From: Paractinoplanes ovalisporus
GTDB lineage: Bacteria > Actinomycetota > Actinomycetes > Mycobacteriales > Micromonosporaceae
Assembly: GCF_016834655.1 (NCBI RefSeq)
Contig: NZ_JAENHP010000020.1
Coordinates: 124,001-188,000 of the forward strand
Length of the DNA: 64,000 nt
Reading direction: 5' to 3'
The notes below the pieces were generated by a model. That model had not been told where the DNA came from and did not search any database. It worked only from the letters and a program-made list of their open reading frames with translations. Each line of letters opens with the position of its first letter. The first letter of the stretch is position 1. Position numbers and translations under genes: made by a program. Positions 16,551-26,597 of the stretch are shown here, piece by piece.

Positions 16551-17156
16551 ATGTTGCCGCTGCCCGAGGGCGAGTTCGACGCATACCTGTTCGACTGTGA
16601 CGGCACCATCGCCGACTCCATGCCCGTGCACCATCAGGCCTGGTTGCGCGCGTTGGAGGAGTACGGCGCCGAGTTCGGCGAGGAGCTGTTCTACGCGTGG
16701 GGCGGCCGCACGCCGGCTTCGGTGATCGCCGACCTGAACGCCCGGCAGGGCCTGACCATGCCGGCCGACGCCGTGAACGAGCGCCGCGAACGGTTCTTCG
16801 AGGAGCTTCTGCCCGGCGTACGGGCGGTTCCCGAGGTTCTCGAGCACATCGAGGCCGCGTACGGGAAAGTGCCGTTCGCCGTCGTGTCGGGCAGCGGGCG
16901 CGAATCGGTGACCGCCTCGTTGAAGGCGCTGGGTCTGCTCGACCGGTTCGACGTGATGGTGTGCGCGGAGGACTACGTCAACGGCAAGCCCGACCCGGAG
17001 TGTTTCCTGACCGCGGCGAAGCTGCTGAACGTGGCACCCGAGCGGTGTGTCGTCTTCGAGGACACCGACTTCGGCATGCAGGCCGCCGCCGCCGCGGGCA
17101 TGGCCGCCGTCCGCGTGCCGCCCCCTTGGCAGCGTCACTCGTCAAAGATCAACTGA
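16551..17156 (+). CDS. HAD-superfamily phosphatase/beta-phosphoglucomutase-like
   Basis: A cytoplasmic phosphohydrolase or phosphomutase of 201 residues. Motif I is DCDGT (nucleophile Asp15, acid Asp17), motif II is Ser113 (VVSGSG), motif III Lys146 (NGKPDPE) and motif IV Glu170-Asp171 (FEDTDFG). A helical cap lies between motifs I and II, which makes it subfamily IA. The sequence VNGKPDPExFLxAA is typical of beta-phosphoglucomutase and sugar-phosphatase relatives. ATG at 16551 is favoured over two nearby GTG codons, though the ribosome site is weak. Confidence 0.88.
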   Translation: MLPLPEGEFDAYLFDCDGTIADSMPVHHQAWLRALEEYGAEFGEELFYAWGGRTPASVIADLNARQGLTMPADAVNERRERFFEELLPGVRAVPEVLEHIEAAYGKVPFAVVSGSGRESVTASLKALGLLDRFDVMVCAEDYVNGKPDPECFLTAAKLLNVAPERCVVFEDTDFGMQAAAAAGMAAVRVPPPWQRHSSKIN

Positions 17157-17233
17157 GCTTCCCGCGTACGCAGGACGCACGTCGCCGACGTAGCCGCGAC
17201 ACCCGCCGACATCCCAGCTTCTCCGCGCGCAAA

Positions 17234-17362
17234 TCAACATTGAGCGCGCGCTCCGTCAATGTTGAGCGCGCCCGTCAACGTTGAGCCCACGCCGTCAACG
17301 TTGAGCGCACGCCGTCAACATTGAGCGCGCCCGTCAATGTTGAGCGAGCGCGTCAATGTTGA
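17234..17362. repeat. Array of seven palindromic 10-mers TCAAYRTTGA at about 20-bp period
   Basis: Copies start at 17234, 17256, 17275, 17295, 17315, 17334 and 17353. The spacings are 22, 19, 20, 20, 19 and 19 bp, close to two turns of DNA. Each core is TCAACATTGA, TCAATGTTGA or the perfect palindrome TCAACGTTGA, usually preceded by CG and followed by GCGC. It lies in the gap between two convergent genes, so it is not a promoter for either. Confidence 0.9.
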
Positions 17363-17437
17363 GCGTGCGGGCGGATCGACCTGCTCGGGTAGGCGGGTCA
17401 GGTCGCTCGGCGGCGGGCGACCTGACCGCCTCCCTGG

Positions 17438-19615
17438 TCAGCTGAGCTGGATGTAGTCAAGGTTGAAGCCGCCGGTTTCGCAATAGACGGTGACCAGCTG
17501 GTCTCCGGCCGCGAGCATCACCGGCACGTGCACCGACTGGTAAGCGGCCCAGCCCCCGGTGTCCGGCACCGAGACGGTGGCCAGCTTGGCGCCGGCGGCG
17601 TCGCGGAACGAGATCGCGTCGGCGGCCACCGCGCCCGTGCCGTTGGCGACGCGCAGCTCCAGGTCGTACGTGCCGGCCTGCGCGACGTCGACCCGGTAGC
17701 TCAACCAGTTGCCGGGCGCGGTCCACCCGACGTTCTTGCCGCCGCTCGCGCCCGCGTTGCTCTCGACGAAGTTCGCGCCGCCCTCGGTCCAGCCGTTCTG
17801 CGCGGCGTACGACTCGGCTTCCACCCGTACGCCGATGGGGGCGCCCTTGGGCCGGACGGTGACCTCGACCGTGACCGTGTCCCGCGATGCGCCGTCGGTG
17901 ACGTGGAAAGTCAGCCGCTGCACGCCCGAGGTTGTCGGGCTGAGCGTCACCACGCCGGTCGACGCGTCCAGCGACACGCCGGCGGGCAGATCCGTTGCGT
18001 AGTAGGCCAACCGGTCGCGGTCACGATCGGTGGCCGACAGGCGGAACAGCGTGGTGGCGTACTGGTCGACCGTCAGTGGCGGAACGTCACGGAGTACGGG
18101 CGTGTGGTCGCGGCGGGGCGGGTCGGCCTTCCACTGGTAGGTGGCGTAGGCGCCGGCCGGCACGGTCACCACGAACGAGTCGCCGCCCAGGACGATCCGG
18201 ACGTTGCGGGCGGTCGCCGCCGAGTTGGCCAGGATCGCCGTGAACCGGTCGCCGTCGCGGTAGACGACGTTGCTGACCCCGGCCGCCGGGGCGCTCGACT
18301 CGACGCGTACGTCCTTGCGGGTCAGGTAGCGCGCGAACTGGCCGAGCGGGTAGAGCTCATCCCGTACGGAAAACGTCTTGGTCTCGGTGTTGACCTTGAC
18401 GAGCCGATCGGGCCACTTGGTGGTGCGGCCGACCTCCTCCCAGTCCACATTGTTGTCGCGCTTGTCGGTCCAGTGCAGCGTGCCGCCGGTCTGGTCGGTG
18501 GCCTGCGCCCACAGCGTGTAGCTGCTGGCGTTCAACCGGAAGTAACTGAGCACGGTGGCCGGGTTGAGGTCGCTCGTCTCGGTCATGTGCACCGGCTTGC
18601 CGAACTGCTCGTACGCCTCGCGCATGACCGCCGGGTCGCCCCAGTACGGGTGGAAGGCGATCGCGTCGGCCGCCCGCCGCGTGGCCGGGTCGTTGAAGAT
18701 CCGGTAGTAGTTCTTGGTGGCGGTGCTGTTCGGATCACGCCAGTCCCAGAAGTTGAAGTCGTGCACATACAGCTCTGTGGACAACCCGGCGCGCCGGAAC
18801 TGCTGCTTGATCGCCACGCTGAGCTTCTGCTGCTGCTCAACGCTGATGTCCATGGCCGGGTAGACGACGTCCATGCCCGGCTCGTTGAGCAGGGTGATGG
18901 CGTCAACGTTGATTCCATGTTGACGCATTGACTGGATGTACTTGACGTAATACCGCGCCAGCACGTCGATGCAGTCGTCGCGCAGCTTGCCCACCTGATA
19001 GTGCTCGGTGGTGCTGCCCGGCTTGAGCGCGACCTCGCCGGTGAACCGGTTGTTGGTCTTCATCCAGGCCGGCGCGCTCCAGGCCGACGCGAAAAACGTG
19101 GCCTGCGGGTTGTACTTCTGGATCAACTTGATCGTGTCGACCATGTGGAGGTCGATGTCGCGCTGGATCGAGAAGTACCGGAGCGCGAAGTCCTCGGTGA
19201 CCCCGGCCGGCAGTTCGTCGTACGACCAGAAGGGCAGATGCTCGATGAGGTCCGGGCTGCCGATGGTGAGCCGGAACCGGTCGAACCCGGCCCCGTGCCG
19301 CGGATCCACAAGCAGCCGCACGGCTTTCTCCCGCTCGGCCGGCGTGAGTTTCCACAGGTTCGACACGCTGGTCTCGTCGATCGAGAACCCGATGCCGCTG
19401 TACCGCTGCCGCTCCTGAGACGGGTCGACCACCACGGTCGCATCCGCCACCGCCCCCGCCGGCGTCGCGGGCAGCGGCGCCCAGGCGTTGGCCGCACCCG
19501 TCGAGTACGAGCCGGTAACCCGGTGTTTCGCCGCGCCGGCGGTGGCCGGAGCAGTGGCCAGGAATGTTATCGCCGTCGACGCCACGGCCAGCGTCGCCGT
19601 CCAGGATCGCTTCAC
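17438..19615 (-). CDS. Secreted GH30-like glycosidase with Ig-like and CBM6 modules
   Basis: Extracellular beta-glycosidase, 725 residues. Signal peptide at about 1-28. A TIM barrel plus side beta-sandwich covers about 58-500, with acid/base Glu245 (LLNEPGMD) and likely nucleophile Glu346 (HMTETSD). A putative-Ig domain (about 505-597, LPAGVSLDASTGVVTLSPT) and a CBM6-type carbohydrate-binding domain (about 600-725, VEAESYA to YIQLS) follow. GH30 members act on glucosylceramide, beta-1,6-glucan or glucuronoxylan; I cannot tell which. The GTG start at 19615 follows GGGGGAGA. Upstream (19631-19648) is an imperfect palindrome GATAG-N8-CTATC that may be an operator. No CebR box is present. Confidence 0.9.
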   Translation of the reverse strand: MKRSWTATLAVASTAITFLATAPATAGAAKHRVTGSYSTGAANAWAPLPATPAGAVADATVVVDPSQERQRYSGIGFSIDETSVSNLWKLTPAEREKAVRLLVDPRHGAGFDRFRLTIGSPDLIEHLPFWSYDELPAGVTEDFALRYFSIQRDIDLHMVDTIKLIQKYNPQATFFASAWSAPAWMKTNNRFTGEVALKPGSTTEHYQVGKLRDDCIDVLARYYVKYIQSMRQHGINVDAITLLNEPGMDVVYPAMDISVEQQQKLSVAIKQQFRRAGLSTELYVHDFNFWDWRDPNSTATKNYYRIFNDPATRRAADAIAFHPYWGDPAVMREAYEQFGKPVHMTETSDLNPATVLSYFRLNASSYTLWAQATDQTGGTLHWTDKRDNNVDWEEVGRTTKWPDRLVKVNTETKTFSVRDELYPLGQFARYLTRKDVRVESSAPAAGVSNVVYRDGDRFTAILANSAATARNVRIVLGGDSFVVTVPAGAYATYQWKADPPRRDHTPVLRDVPPLTVDQYATTLFRLSATDRDRDRLAYYATDLPAGVSLDASTGVVTLSPTTSGVQRLTFHVTDGASRDTVTVEVTVRPKGAPIGVRVEAESYAAQNGWTEGGANFVESNAGASGGKNVGWTAPGNWLSYRVDVAQAGTYDLELRVANGTGAVAADAISFRDAAGAKLATVSVPDTGGWAAYQSVHVPVMLAAGDQLVTVYCETGGFNLDYIQLS

Positions 19616-19724
19616 CAGATCTCCCCCACGGATAGATCAACCGCTATCTGTTAGGGGAGTTTATTGAGCTCTTTAACTAACCCGCAACAGCTTCGTCACG
19701 AGCCCGTCGAGTGTGGGCGGGGCC

Positions 19725-19815
19725 GGCAAGCGTGTGAGGCGAGGCGGCAAGCGTGTGAGGCGAGGCGGCGAGCGTGAGGCGGGGCCGGCAAGCGTGTGAG
19801 GCGAGCGTGAGGCGG
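19725..19815. repeat. Degenerate tandem repeat GGCAAGCGTGTGAGGCGAG
   Basis: About five partial copies of a 19-21 bp unit in the gap upstream of the GH30-like gene. The following sequence to 19972 shows no gene. Confidence 0.8.
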
Positions 19816-19972
19816 GACCGTAGAAAGTGGACGACCTGGCAAGTGGACAGGCTGGAGAGCTGGCGGGTCGACGAGAGCGTGCCCGGCGACGGTGGGCGGG
19901 ACCGGCGACCGTCACGGCGGGGATGCGGGGCGGCCGGCGATCCGAGCGGAGACGTGGGGGCCGGAAAGCGAC

Positions 19973-20009
19973 GCGCCCGGGCTTGCGCGGTGAACGCGAA
20001 CCCGGGCGC
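19973..20009. terminator. Hairpin after the TM2 gene
   Basis: GCGCCCGGG at 19973-19981 pairs with CCCGGGCGC at 20001-20009, with a partly self-complementary loop. It lies 20 nt beyond the stop of the minus-strand TM2 gene. Confidence 0.75.
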
Positions 20010-20029
20010 GGTGTAGCCGTGAAGCTGGG

Positions 20030-20260
20030 TCAGCGCGCGAGGGCGAGACCCTTCTTGTCGGAGAACTTGCCGACGATGATCATGATGAAGTCGATCAGCG
20101 TCCAGACGCCGAAGCCACCGAGGGTGATCAGCATGAGGATGCCGGTGCCGATCTTGCCGACGTAGAAGCGGTGGGCGCCGAGCACGCCGAGGAAGAAGCT
20201 GAGCAGCAGGGCGACGATCCAGGACTTCTGGCCGGTCGCAGCAGCGGTCGTGGCAGTCAT
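20030..20260 (-). CDS. TM2-domain membrane protein
   Basis: A 76-residue protein made almost entirely of a TM2 domain: two membrane helices joined by the signature loop GAHRFYVGKIGTG, then WTLIDFIMIIVG and a short basic tail. Such proteins are widespread; their role is not known. ATG at 20260 is the first codon before the conserved region; an in-frame ATG 27 nt upstream is also possible. Confidence 0.88.
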   Translation of the reverse strand: MTATTAAATGQKSWIVALLLSFFLGVLGAHRFYVGKIGTGILMLITLGGFGVWTLIDFIMIIVGKFSDKKGLALAR

Positions 20261-20440
20261 GTCTATGTCCGTTCTCAAAGTCAGCATGGAAAACCGACGC
20301 ACAGTAGCGAACGTCGATCTCGCTGCACAACAGATCTCGGCCATGTTTTTCGCGCCGTCGAACGCCGAGCGCCCAAGCCGCCGGCAGTGCGCTGTGCCCG
20401 GGGGGAAGCGCGGTCGACGAGATGTGCGCGCCGCCGCCGG

Positions 20441-22237
<1,797 letters not shown>

Positions 22238-22350
22238 CAGACAGGTCCTTCCGAAGCGGACAGTGCCCCGGAATACTGCGTTTTGTCCGGATCAGATCGC
22301 AAGCCTTTGCGCCCGGTTTCGCACCTTCGGTCGGAGTCGCGGAATCCCCG

Positions 22351-24390
22351 TTACTTGGCGGTGGCGCCCTCGTTCGAAGGTTGTGTCCCCGCCAGCGTGC
22401 GGATCGCCCCGAGCAGCGTCGAACGGGTGAACGGCTTCTCGATCAGCATGCTGTTGTCGTCGAGGTGCAGCTGCGGTCCCAGCGACGCCGCGGTGTAACC
22501 CGACATGTAGAGAACCGGCAGGTCGGGGCGGTGCGTCCGCAGCGCGGCGGCCAGTTCGGGGCCGGTCATCGTCGGCATGACGACGTCGGTGATCAGCAGG
22601 TCGGGATGCTGCCCGGCGGCCACCAGGCTCACGGCCTGCAGGGTGTCGGTGGCGACCGTGATGACATAGCCGGCGGGCTCGATCAGGCGCTGCACGAGCT
22701 GCGCCACCTCGGGCTGGTCCTCGACGATCAGGACCCGGCCGATCACGGTCGGCGCGCCCTGGCGGCCCACGGCCGAGGCCGTCTTCTCCTCGGCGGCGGG
22801 CAGGTAGAGGTGGACCGTGGTGCCCATCCGCGGCTCGGACTCCAGCTCGATGTGGCCGCCGATCCCCTGCACGATGCCGGCCGTGGTGGCCAGACCCAGA
22901 CCGGCCGCGGTGGGCCGGGTGGTGAAGAACGGTTCGAGCGCGCGCTGGCGTACCTCGTCGGTCATGCCCACGCCGGTGTCGGTGATGACGATGTGGACGA
23001 GCCGGCCCGGCGGCACCCCCTCGGGGCCCTTCCCGGGCTCGATCGTCTCGTTCATCGCGGCCACCCGCAGCATGCCGCCGTGCAGCATGGCGTCGCGGGC
23101 GTTCGCGGCCAGGTTGACCAGCGCCTGCTCGAGCGGGCCACGTTCGGCGCGCACCGCCCAGACGTCGGGGCCGAACGCCAGGTCGAGGCCGATGTGCTCG
23201 CCGAGCGTACGGGAGAAGAGGCTCTGGACGTCGGTGAGCAGGTCGGGGATCGGGATGATCTCGGGCCGGTTGCCGTCGCTGCGGCCGAACGCGAGCAGCT
23301 GGTGGGTCAGCGACCGGCCGGTGCCGACCGCCTCCAGGATGTCGGTGGCCAGCCGGTGGTGCTGGCTGCCCTCCTCGGCCGACGACGAGATCATCTCGGC
23401 CGAACCGCCGACCACGGTCAGCAGGTTGTTGAAGTCGTGCGAGATGCCGCCGATCAGCTGGCCCAGGCTGTCGAGCCGGCGCAGGTGGTCGAGCTGGCGC
23501 TTGAGGCCACGGGCGTCGATGTGGTCGGTGGTGTCGGTGACCATGCAGACCACGCCGGTGAACTCGCCGTGATCGCCCATCAGCGGCATCATGCTGATCC
23601 GGACGCTGCGCTGCGAACCGTCGGCCCGCATGAGCCGGGTGCCGCCGACCGTGGAGCGGCCCTCGCGGCACTCGTTGATCCGGCGGTTCAGCTCCTTCTG
23701 GCCCTGGTCGTTGAGGAAACCCCGGAGCGAGACGCCGACGAGCTGCGAGCGCGGCATGCCGAGGACAACACCGATCGGTTCGTTCGCGTACGTCACCACG
23801 GCGTCCGGATCGAGCTGGAGCACACCCTCGGGGATCGTCTCGAGAACCCGGCGGTACCGCTCCTCGCTGGCGCGCAGCCGTTCCAGGGCCCGGGCGCTCG
23901 AACAGGCCAGGGCCAGCTCGCCGGCGATGTCGCGGGCCAGCTCGACCTCGGCCGTGGAGTAGAACGAGCCGGGCGCCTCCCGGGTCAACACCAGATAGCC
24001 CGCGTACGTGTTGTCGACGATCACCGGGCACAGGACGGCCGAGTGGATCTCGTGTTCCTCACCCGCCAGCGGCTCGACGCCGTCGCCCGCCAGCACGATG
24101 GGCCGCCGGCTGGCCGCCAGCGCGGTCGAGAAGTCGTCGTCGGGGAGCTGGTCGACGTGGTCGAGCACCCGCGACAGCGACGCCGACCGCTCGTCGTCGA
24201 TGTGGTGGTACGTGATCGAGTCGTAGCGGCCGTCGTCGCGCAGCAGCTGCACGCCGGCGCCGTCACCGATCATGTCGGCGGCGGCGCGGGCGGCCGTGGA
24301 CCGCACGGCCGCCGGATCGTTGGAGACCCGGCTGAGCGCCAGGGCGAGATCGGCAAGTGCGTACCGGAGGGGGTAAGCCATGACACCCAT
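22351..24390 (-). CDS. Hybrid sensor histidine kinase: GAF, PAS, HisKA, ATPase, receiver
   Basis: Signal-transducing kinase of 679 residues with no membrane segment, so cytoplasmic. A GAF-like domain lies at about 10-165 and a PAS domain at about 175-295 (LETIPEGVLQLDPDAVVTYANEP). The phosphorylated His318 is in the H-box GGISHDFNN, the N-box is at about 424-433, the G1 box DTGVGM at 471-476 and the G2 box GLGLAT at 497-502. The C-terminal receiver has acidic Glu557-Asp558 and phospho-acceptor Asp602 (LLITDVVMP). This order matches CckA-type hybrid kinases. No histidine phosphotransfer protein or response regulator is beside it, so the output partner is elsewhere. The start could also be the ATG at 24381. 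Confidence 0.93.
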   Translation of the reverse strand: MGVMAYPLRYALADLALALSRVSNDPAAVRSTAARAAADMIGDGAGVQLLRDDGRYDSITYHHIDDERSASLSRVLDHVDQLPDDDFSTALAASRRPIVLAGDGVEPLAGEEHEIHSAVLCPVIVDNTYAGYLVLTREAPGSFYSTAEVELARDIAGELALACSSARALERLRASEERYRRVLETIPEGVLQLDPDAVVTYANEPIGVVLGMPRSQLVGVSLRGFLNDQGQKELNRRINECREGRSTVGGTRLMRADGSQRSVRISMMPLMGDHGEFTGVVCMVTDTTDHIDARGLKRQLDHLRRLDSLGQLIGGISHDFNNLLTVVGGSAEMISSSAEEGSQHHRLATDILEAVGTGRSLTHQLLAFGRSDGNRPEIIPIPDLLTDVQSLFSRTLGEHIGLDLAFGPDVWAVRAERGPLEQALVNLAANARDAMLHGGMLRVAAMNETIEPGKGPEGVPPGRLVHIVITDTGVGMTDEVRQRALEPFFTTRPTAAGLGLATTAGIVQGIGGHIELESEPRMGTTVHLYLPAAEEKTASAVGRQGAPTVIGRVLIVEDQPEVAQLVQRLIEPAGYVITVATDTLQAVSLVAAGQHPDLLITDVVMPTMTGPELAAALRTHRPDLPVLYMSGYTAASLGPQLHLDDNSMLIEKPFTRSTLLGAIRTLAGTQPSNEGATAK

Positions 24391-24449
24391 GACGACATGA
24401 TCCGCGCCGCACGAGGTGCGTGGTGCCTATTCGCCAGGTTTGCAACCAT

Positions 24450-25154
24450 TCATCTGATGATCTGCGGGAGCACTCCCGCCGCGGTGCCGCGCAGGGTGAC
24501 CGTGCAGATCGGGTCGAGCGGGGTGGGCTCGGGATCGACCTGTATGACGGTACCGCCCATGCGGGCCGTCACCTGGGGAATCTCCGCGGCCGGGTAGACC
24601 ACGCCCGACGTTCCGACGGTGATCAGCACGTCGGCGTTGGCGGCGGCCTCCACTGCCTTCTCGAGGGCGTCGACGGGAAGCGCCTCACCGAACCAGACCA
24701 CTCCCGGCCGTACGGGGTTTCCGCAGCTCTCACACGCAGGCGGGTCCCCTTGCGCTCCCTGCTCGGCCGGGGCGGCGCACGCCGAGCAGCGTGGTGCGAA
24801 CAGGCTGCCGTGGAGGTGGACCACATTTTTGGAGCCGGCCTGCTCGTGCAGGTCGTCGACGTTCTGCGTGATCACGGTGGCATGCTCCAGGCGGGCGATC
24901 GCCTCGTGGCCGGCGTTGGGGCGTACGCGCCGGGCGAGCTCACGGCGCCACTCGTACCAGCCCCAGACCAGGGCCGGGTCGGCCGCGAAGGCCTCGGGTG
25001 TGGCGAGAGCCTGAGCGTCGTAGCGCGCCCACAGTCCGGTCAACGCGTCCCGGAACGTGGGCACACCGCTCTCGGCCGACATGCCCGCGCCGGTGAAGAC
25101 GACGAGCCGTTCGGCCCCGGCGATCAGAGCCGCCGCGCGTTCGAGGGATTCCAT
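24450..25154 (-). CDS. Sirtuin (NAD-dependent deacylase), class III type
   Basis: Removes acyl groups from protein lysines using NAD. 234 residues with GAGMSAESGVPTFRD (22-36), TQNVDD (96-101), catalytic His115 (HLHGS) and a four-cysteine zinc site (C123, C126, C141, C144). Tyr67 and Arg70, spaced YxxR, are the pair that binds succinyl or malonyl groups in class III enzymes such as E. coli CobB and human SIRT5, so desuccinylase activity is predicted in addition to deacetylation. Full length. It sits on the same strand as the hybrid kinase with a 59-bp gap. Confidence 0.93.
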   Translation of the reverse strand: MESLERAAALIAGAERLVVFTGAGMSAESGVPTFRDALTGLWARYDAQALATPEAFAADPALVWGWYEWRRELARRVRPNAGHEAIARLEHATVITQNVDDLHEQAGSKNVVHLHGSLFAPRCSACAAPAEQGAQGDPPACESCGNPVRPGVVWFGEALPVDALEKAVEAAANADVLITVGTSGVVYPAAEIPQVTARMGGTVIQVDPEPTPLDPICTVTLRGTAAGVLPQIIR

Positions 25155-25177
25155 CGGGCAAGTGTGCCGGTCGGGCC

Positions 25178-25477
25178 TCAGGGCCGGTTCGGGCGGTCAT
25201 CCTTCAGGTAGCGGTGGTAGAGGAAGCGGAACGGCCAGGACACGATCCTCAGCACCGCCGCGAACAGGCGGTCGACGATCGGGTCGACCACCCGGTCCAC
25301 CGCCCGGTCGATCCGGCTCTTCACCGCGCTGATCGGATAGACGATCAGCAGCGCGAGGGGCCAGATCCCGCAGCTCACAGCCGTCGCCGCGATATGGACG
25401 AAGATCGGGATGCCGATGAACTCCCGCTCGAGGAAGGAGGGCTCCGGCTCCGGCCGACGGGGCGGGTAGGGCTGCAC
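25178..25477 (-). CDS. Small membrane protein of unknown function
   Basis: 99 residues. A Pro-rich N-terminus, an amphipathic stretch and one or two membrane segments at about 21-50, followed by a basic, amphipathic helix (SRIDRAVDRVVDPIVDRLFAA) and a charged tail. No family is recognised. The GTG start at 25477 has a close GAGG. It lies 23 bp before the sirtuin start on the same strand, so the two may be co-transcribed. Confidence 0.65.
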   Translation of the reverse strand: MQPYPPRRPEPEPSFLEREFIGIPIFVHIAATAVSCGIWPLALLIVYPISAVKSRIDRAVDRVVDPIVDRLFAAVLRIVSWPFRFLYHRYLKDDRPNRP

Positions 25478-25537
25478 AACCTCGTACCGTAAAGCAGCTT
25501 GTCAATCCCTTCCATCGACTGCCGGCAATTCATATCC

Positions 25538-26356
25538 TCATGACGCCAGGGCGTGCTCGGCACGGCGGGCACGCACCGGCCGGGCCTGCTCCCGTGCCAG
25601 CGTCACGACGCCGGCGGTCAGGACCACGACGCTCGCCAGCGCGACCACGACCCCGGTCGCGCCGCCCTGGAAGCTCTGGCCCAGCAGGACCACGCCGATC
25701 ACGGCGGCCGCCACCGGGTTCGCCACCGTCCCGACGGCCAACGGGGCGGCCAGCCCCACCCGGTAGGAGCGCTGGGTGAACCAGACGGCAGCGACGTTGA
25801 GAACCAGGACCGCGGCCACCCCGGCGACAATGCTCGCCAGGCCGGCGCCGAGCCGCAGGGTGACCGCCTGGGTGAGGGCCGACGCCACGCCGAAGCCCAA
25901 CCCGCCCACCGCGGCGGCGCCGAGACCGGGAAGCCGCGGCTGCAGCGCGGCCCAGCCCATCACGGCGGCCGCGGCCAGGAACACGCCGGCGCTCTCGCGC
26001 ACCGTGAGCGCCTGACTCGACGATCCGGTGACGACGAGCAGGGCCACCAGCGCGCCGGTGGTCAGCGCCGTGCCGACGAGCTCGGCGCGGGTGACCCGGC
26101 GTCGGCCGACCGCCGCGGCCAGGGGAACCGCCGCCACCAGCGTCAGCGCGCCGAGCGCCTGGACCAGGGTCAGCGAGCCGTAGCGGAGGGCGACCACGTG
26201 CAGCACCGCACCGGCGCCGTTCGCGCCCATCCCGAGCCACCACCGCGGATCGCGCAGCAACGCGCGCATCGAGGACTGCGCCACCCGCTGCTGCATCAGG
26301 GCCCCGGACGCGTAGGCCACGGCTGACAGGACGCACAGGGCCACCGCGGTAATCAT
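25538..26356 (-). CDS. DMT/EamA-like transporter
   Basis: Integral membrane protein of 272 residues with nine or ten predicted helices and the internal two-fold repeat of drug/metabolite transporters. The first half contains GALTLVAAVPLAAA and the second VANPVAAAVIGVVLLGQ, matching the EamA pattern near helices 4 and 9. The substrate cannot be predicted. I chose ATG at 26356 because AAGG lies 9 nt upstream; an in-frame start at 26392 would add a charged, unlikely N-terminus. It is divergent from the LPMO gene. Confidence 0.82.
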   Translation of the reverse strand: MITAVALCVLSAVAYASGALMQQRVAQSSMRALLRDPRWWLGMGANGAGAVLHVVALRYGSLTLVQALGALTLVAAVPLAAAVGRRRVTRAELVGTALTTGALVALLVVTGSSSQALTVRESAGVFLAAAAVMGWAALQPRLPGLGAAAVGGLGFGVASALTQAVTLRLGAGLASIVAGVAAVLVLNVAAVWFTQRSYRVGLAAPLAVGTVANPVAAAVIGVVLLGQSFQGGATGVVVALASVVVLTAGVVTLAREQARPVRARRAEHALAS

Positions 26357-26597
26357 GGTGACCAGCCTTGTCCGCGAACGCCCGCGGCACATCTACCGAG
26401 AGCAGTAAACCGACTACGCCCGTTGCAGTAGTCGCCGCTCGCCATCTACTCCTTTCGGCCGATCAGTATTGACAAACATCAATTCTGTGCGACCGTGTTA
26501 CGACACCCGCCGGTGTTTCTCGGGAGTTGAGGGCAGCTCCCGCCGGATCCCCTGGCCTGTCCACCGGGCCACCGACCCATGCGGAGCAAATGCCCTC

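Noticed and set aside
17234..17362. CRISPR array
   Set aside because: Repeats are 10-bp palindromes with spacers of about 10 bp that are themselves similar; no cas genes.
17234..17362. parS centromere cluster
   Set aside because: The core TCAAYRTTGA does not match the parS consensus and no parAB is nearby.
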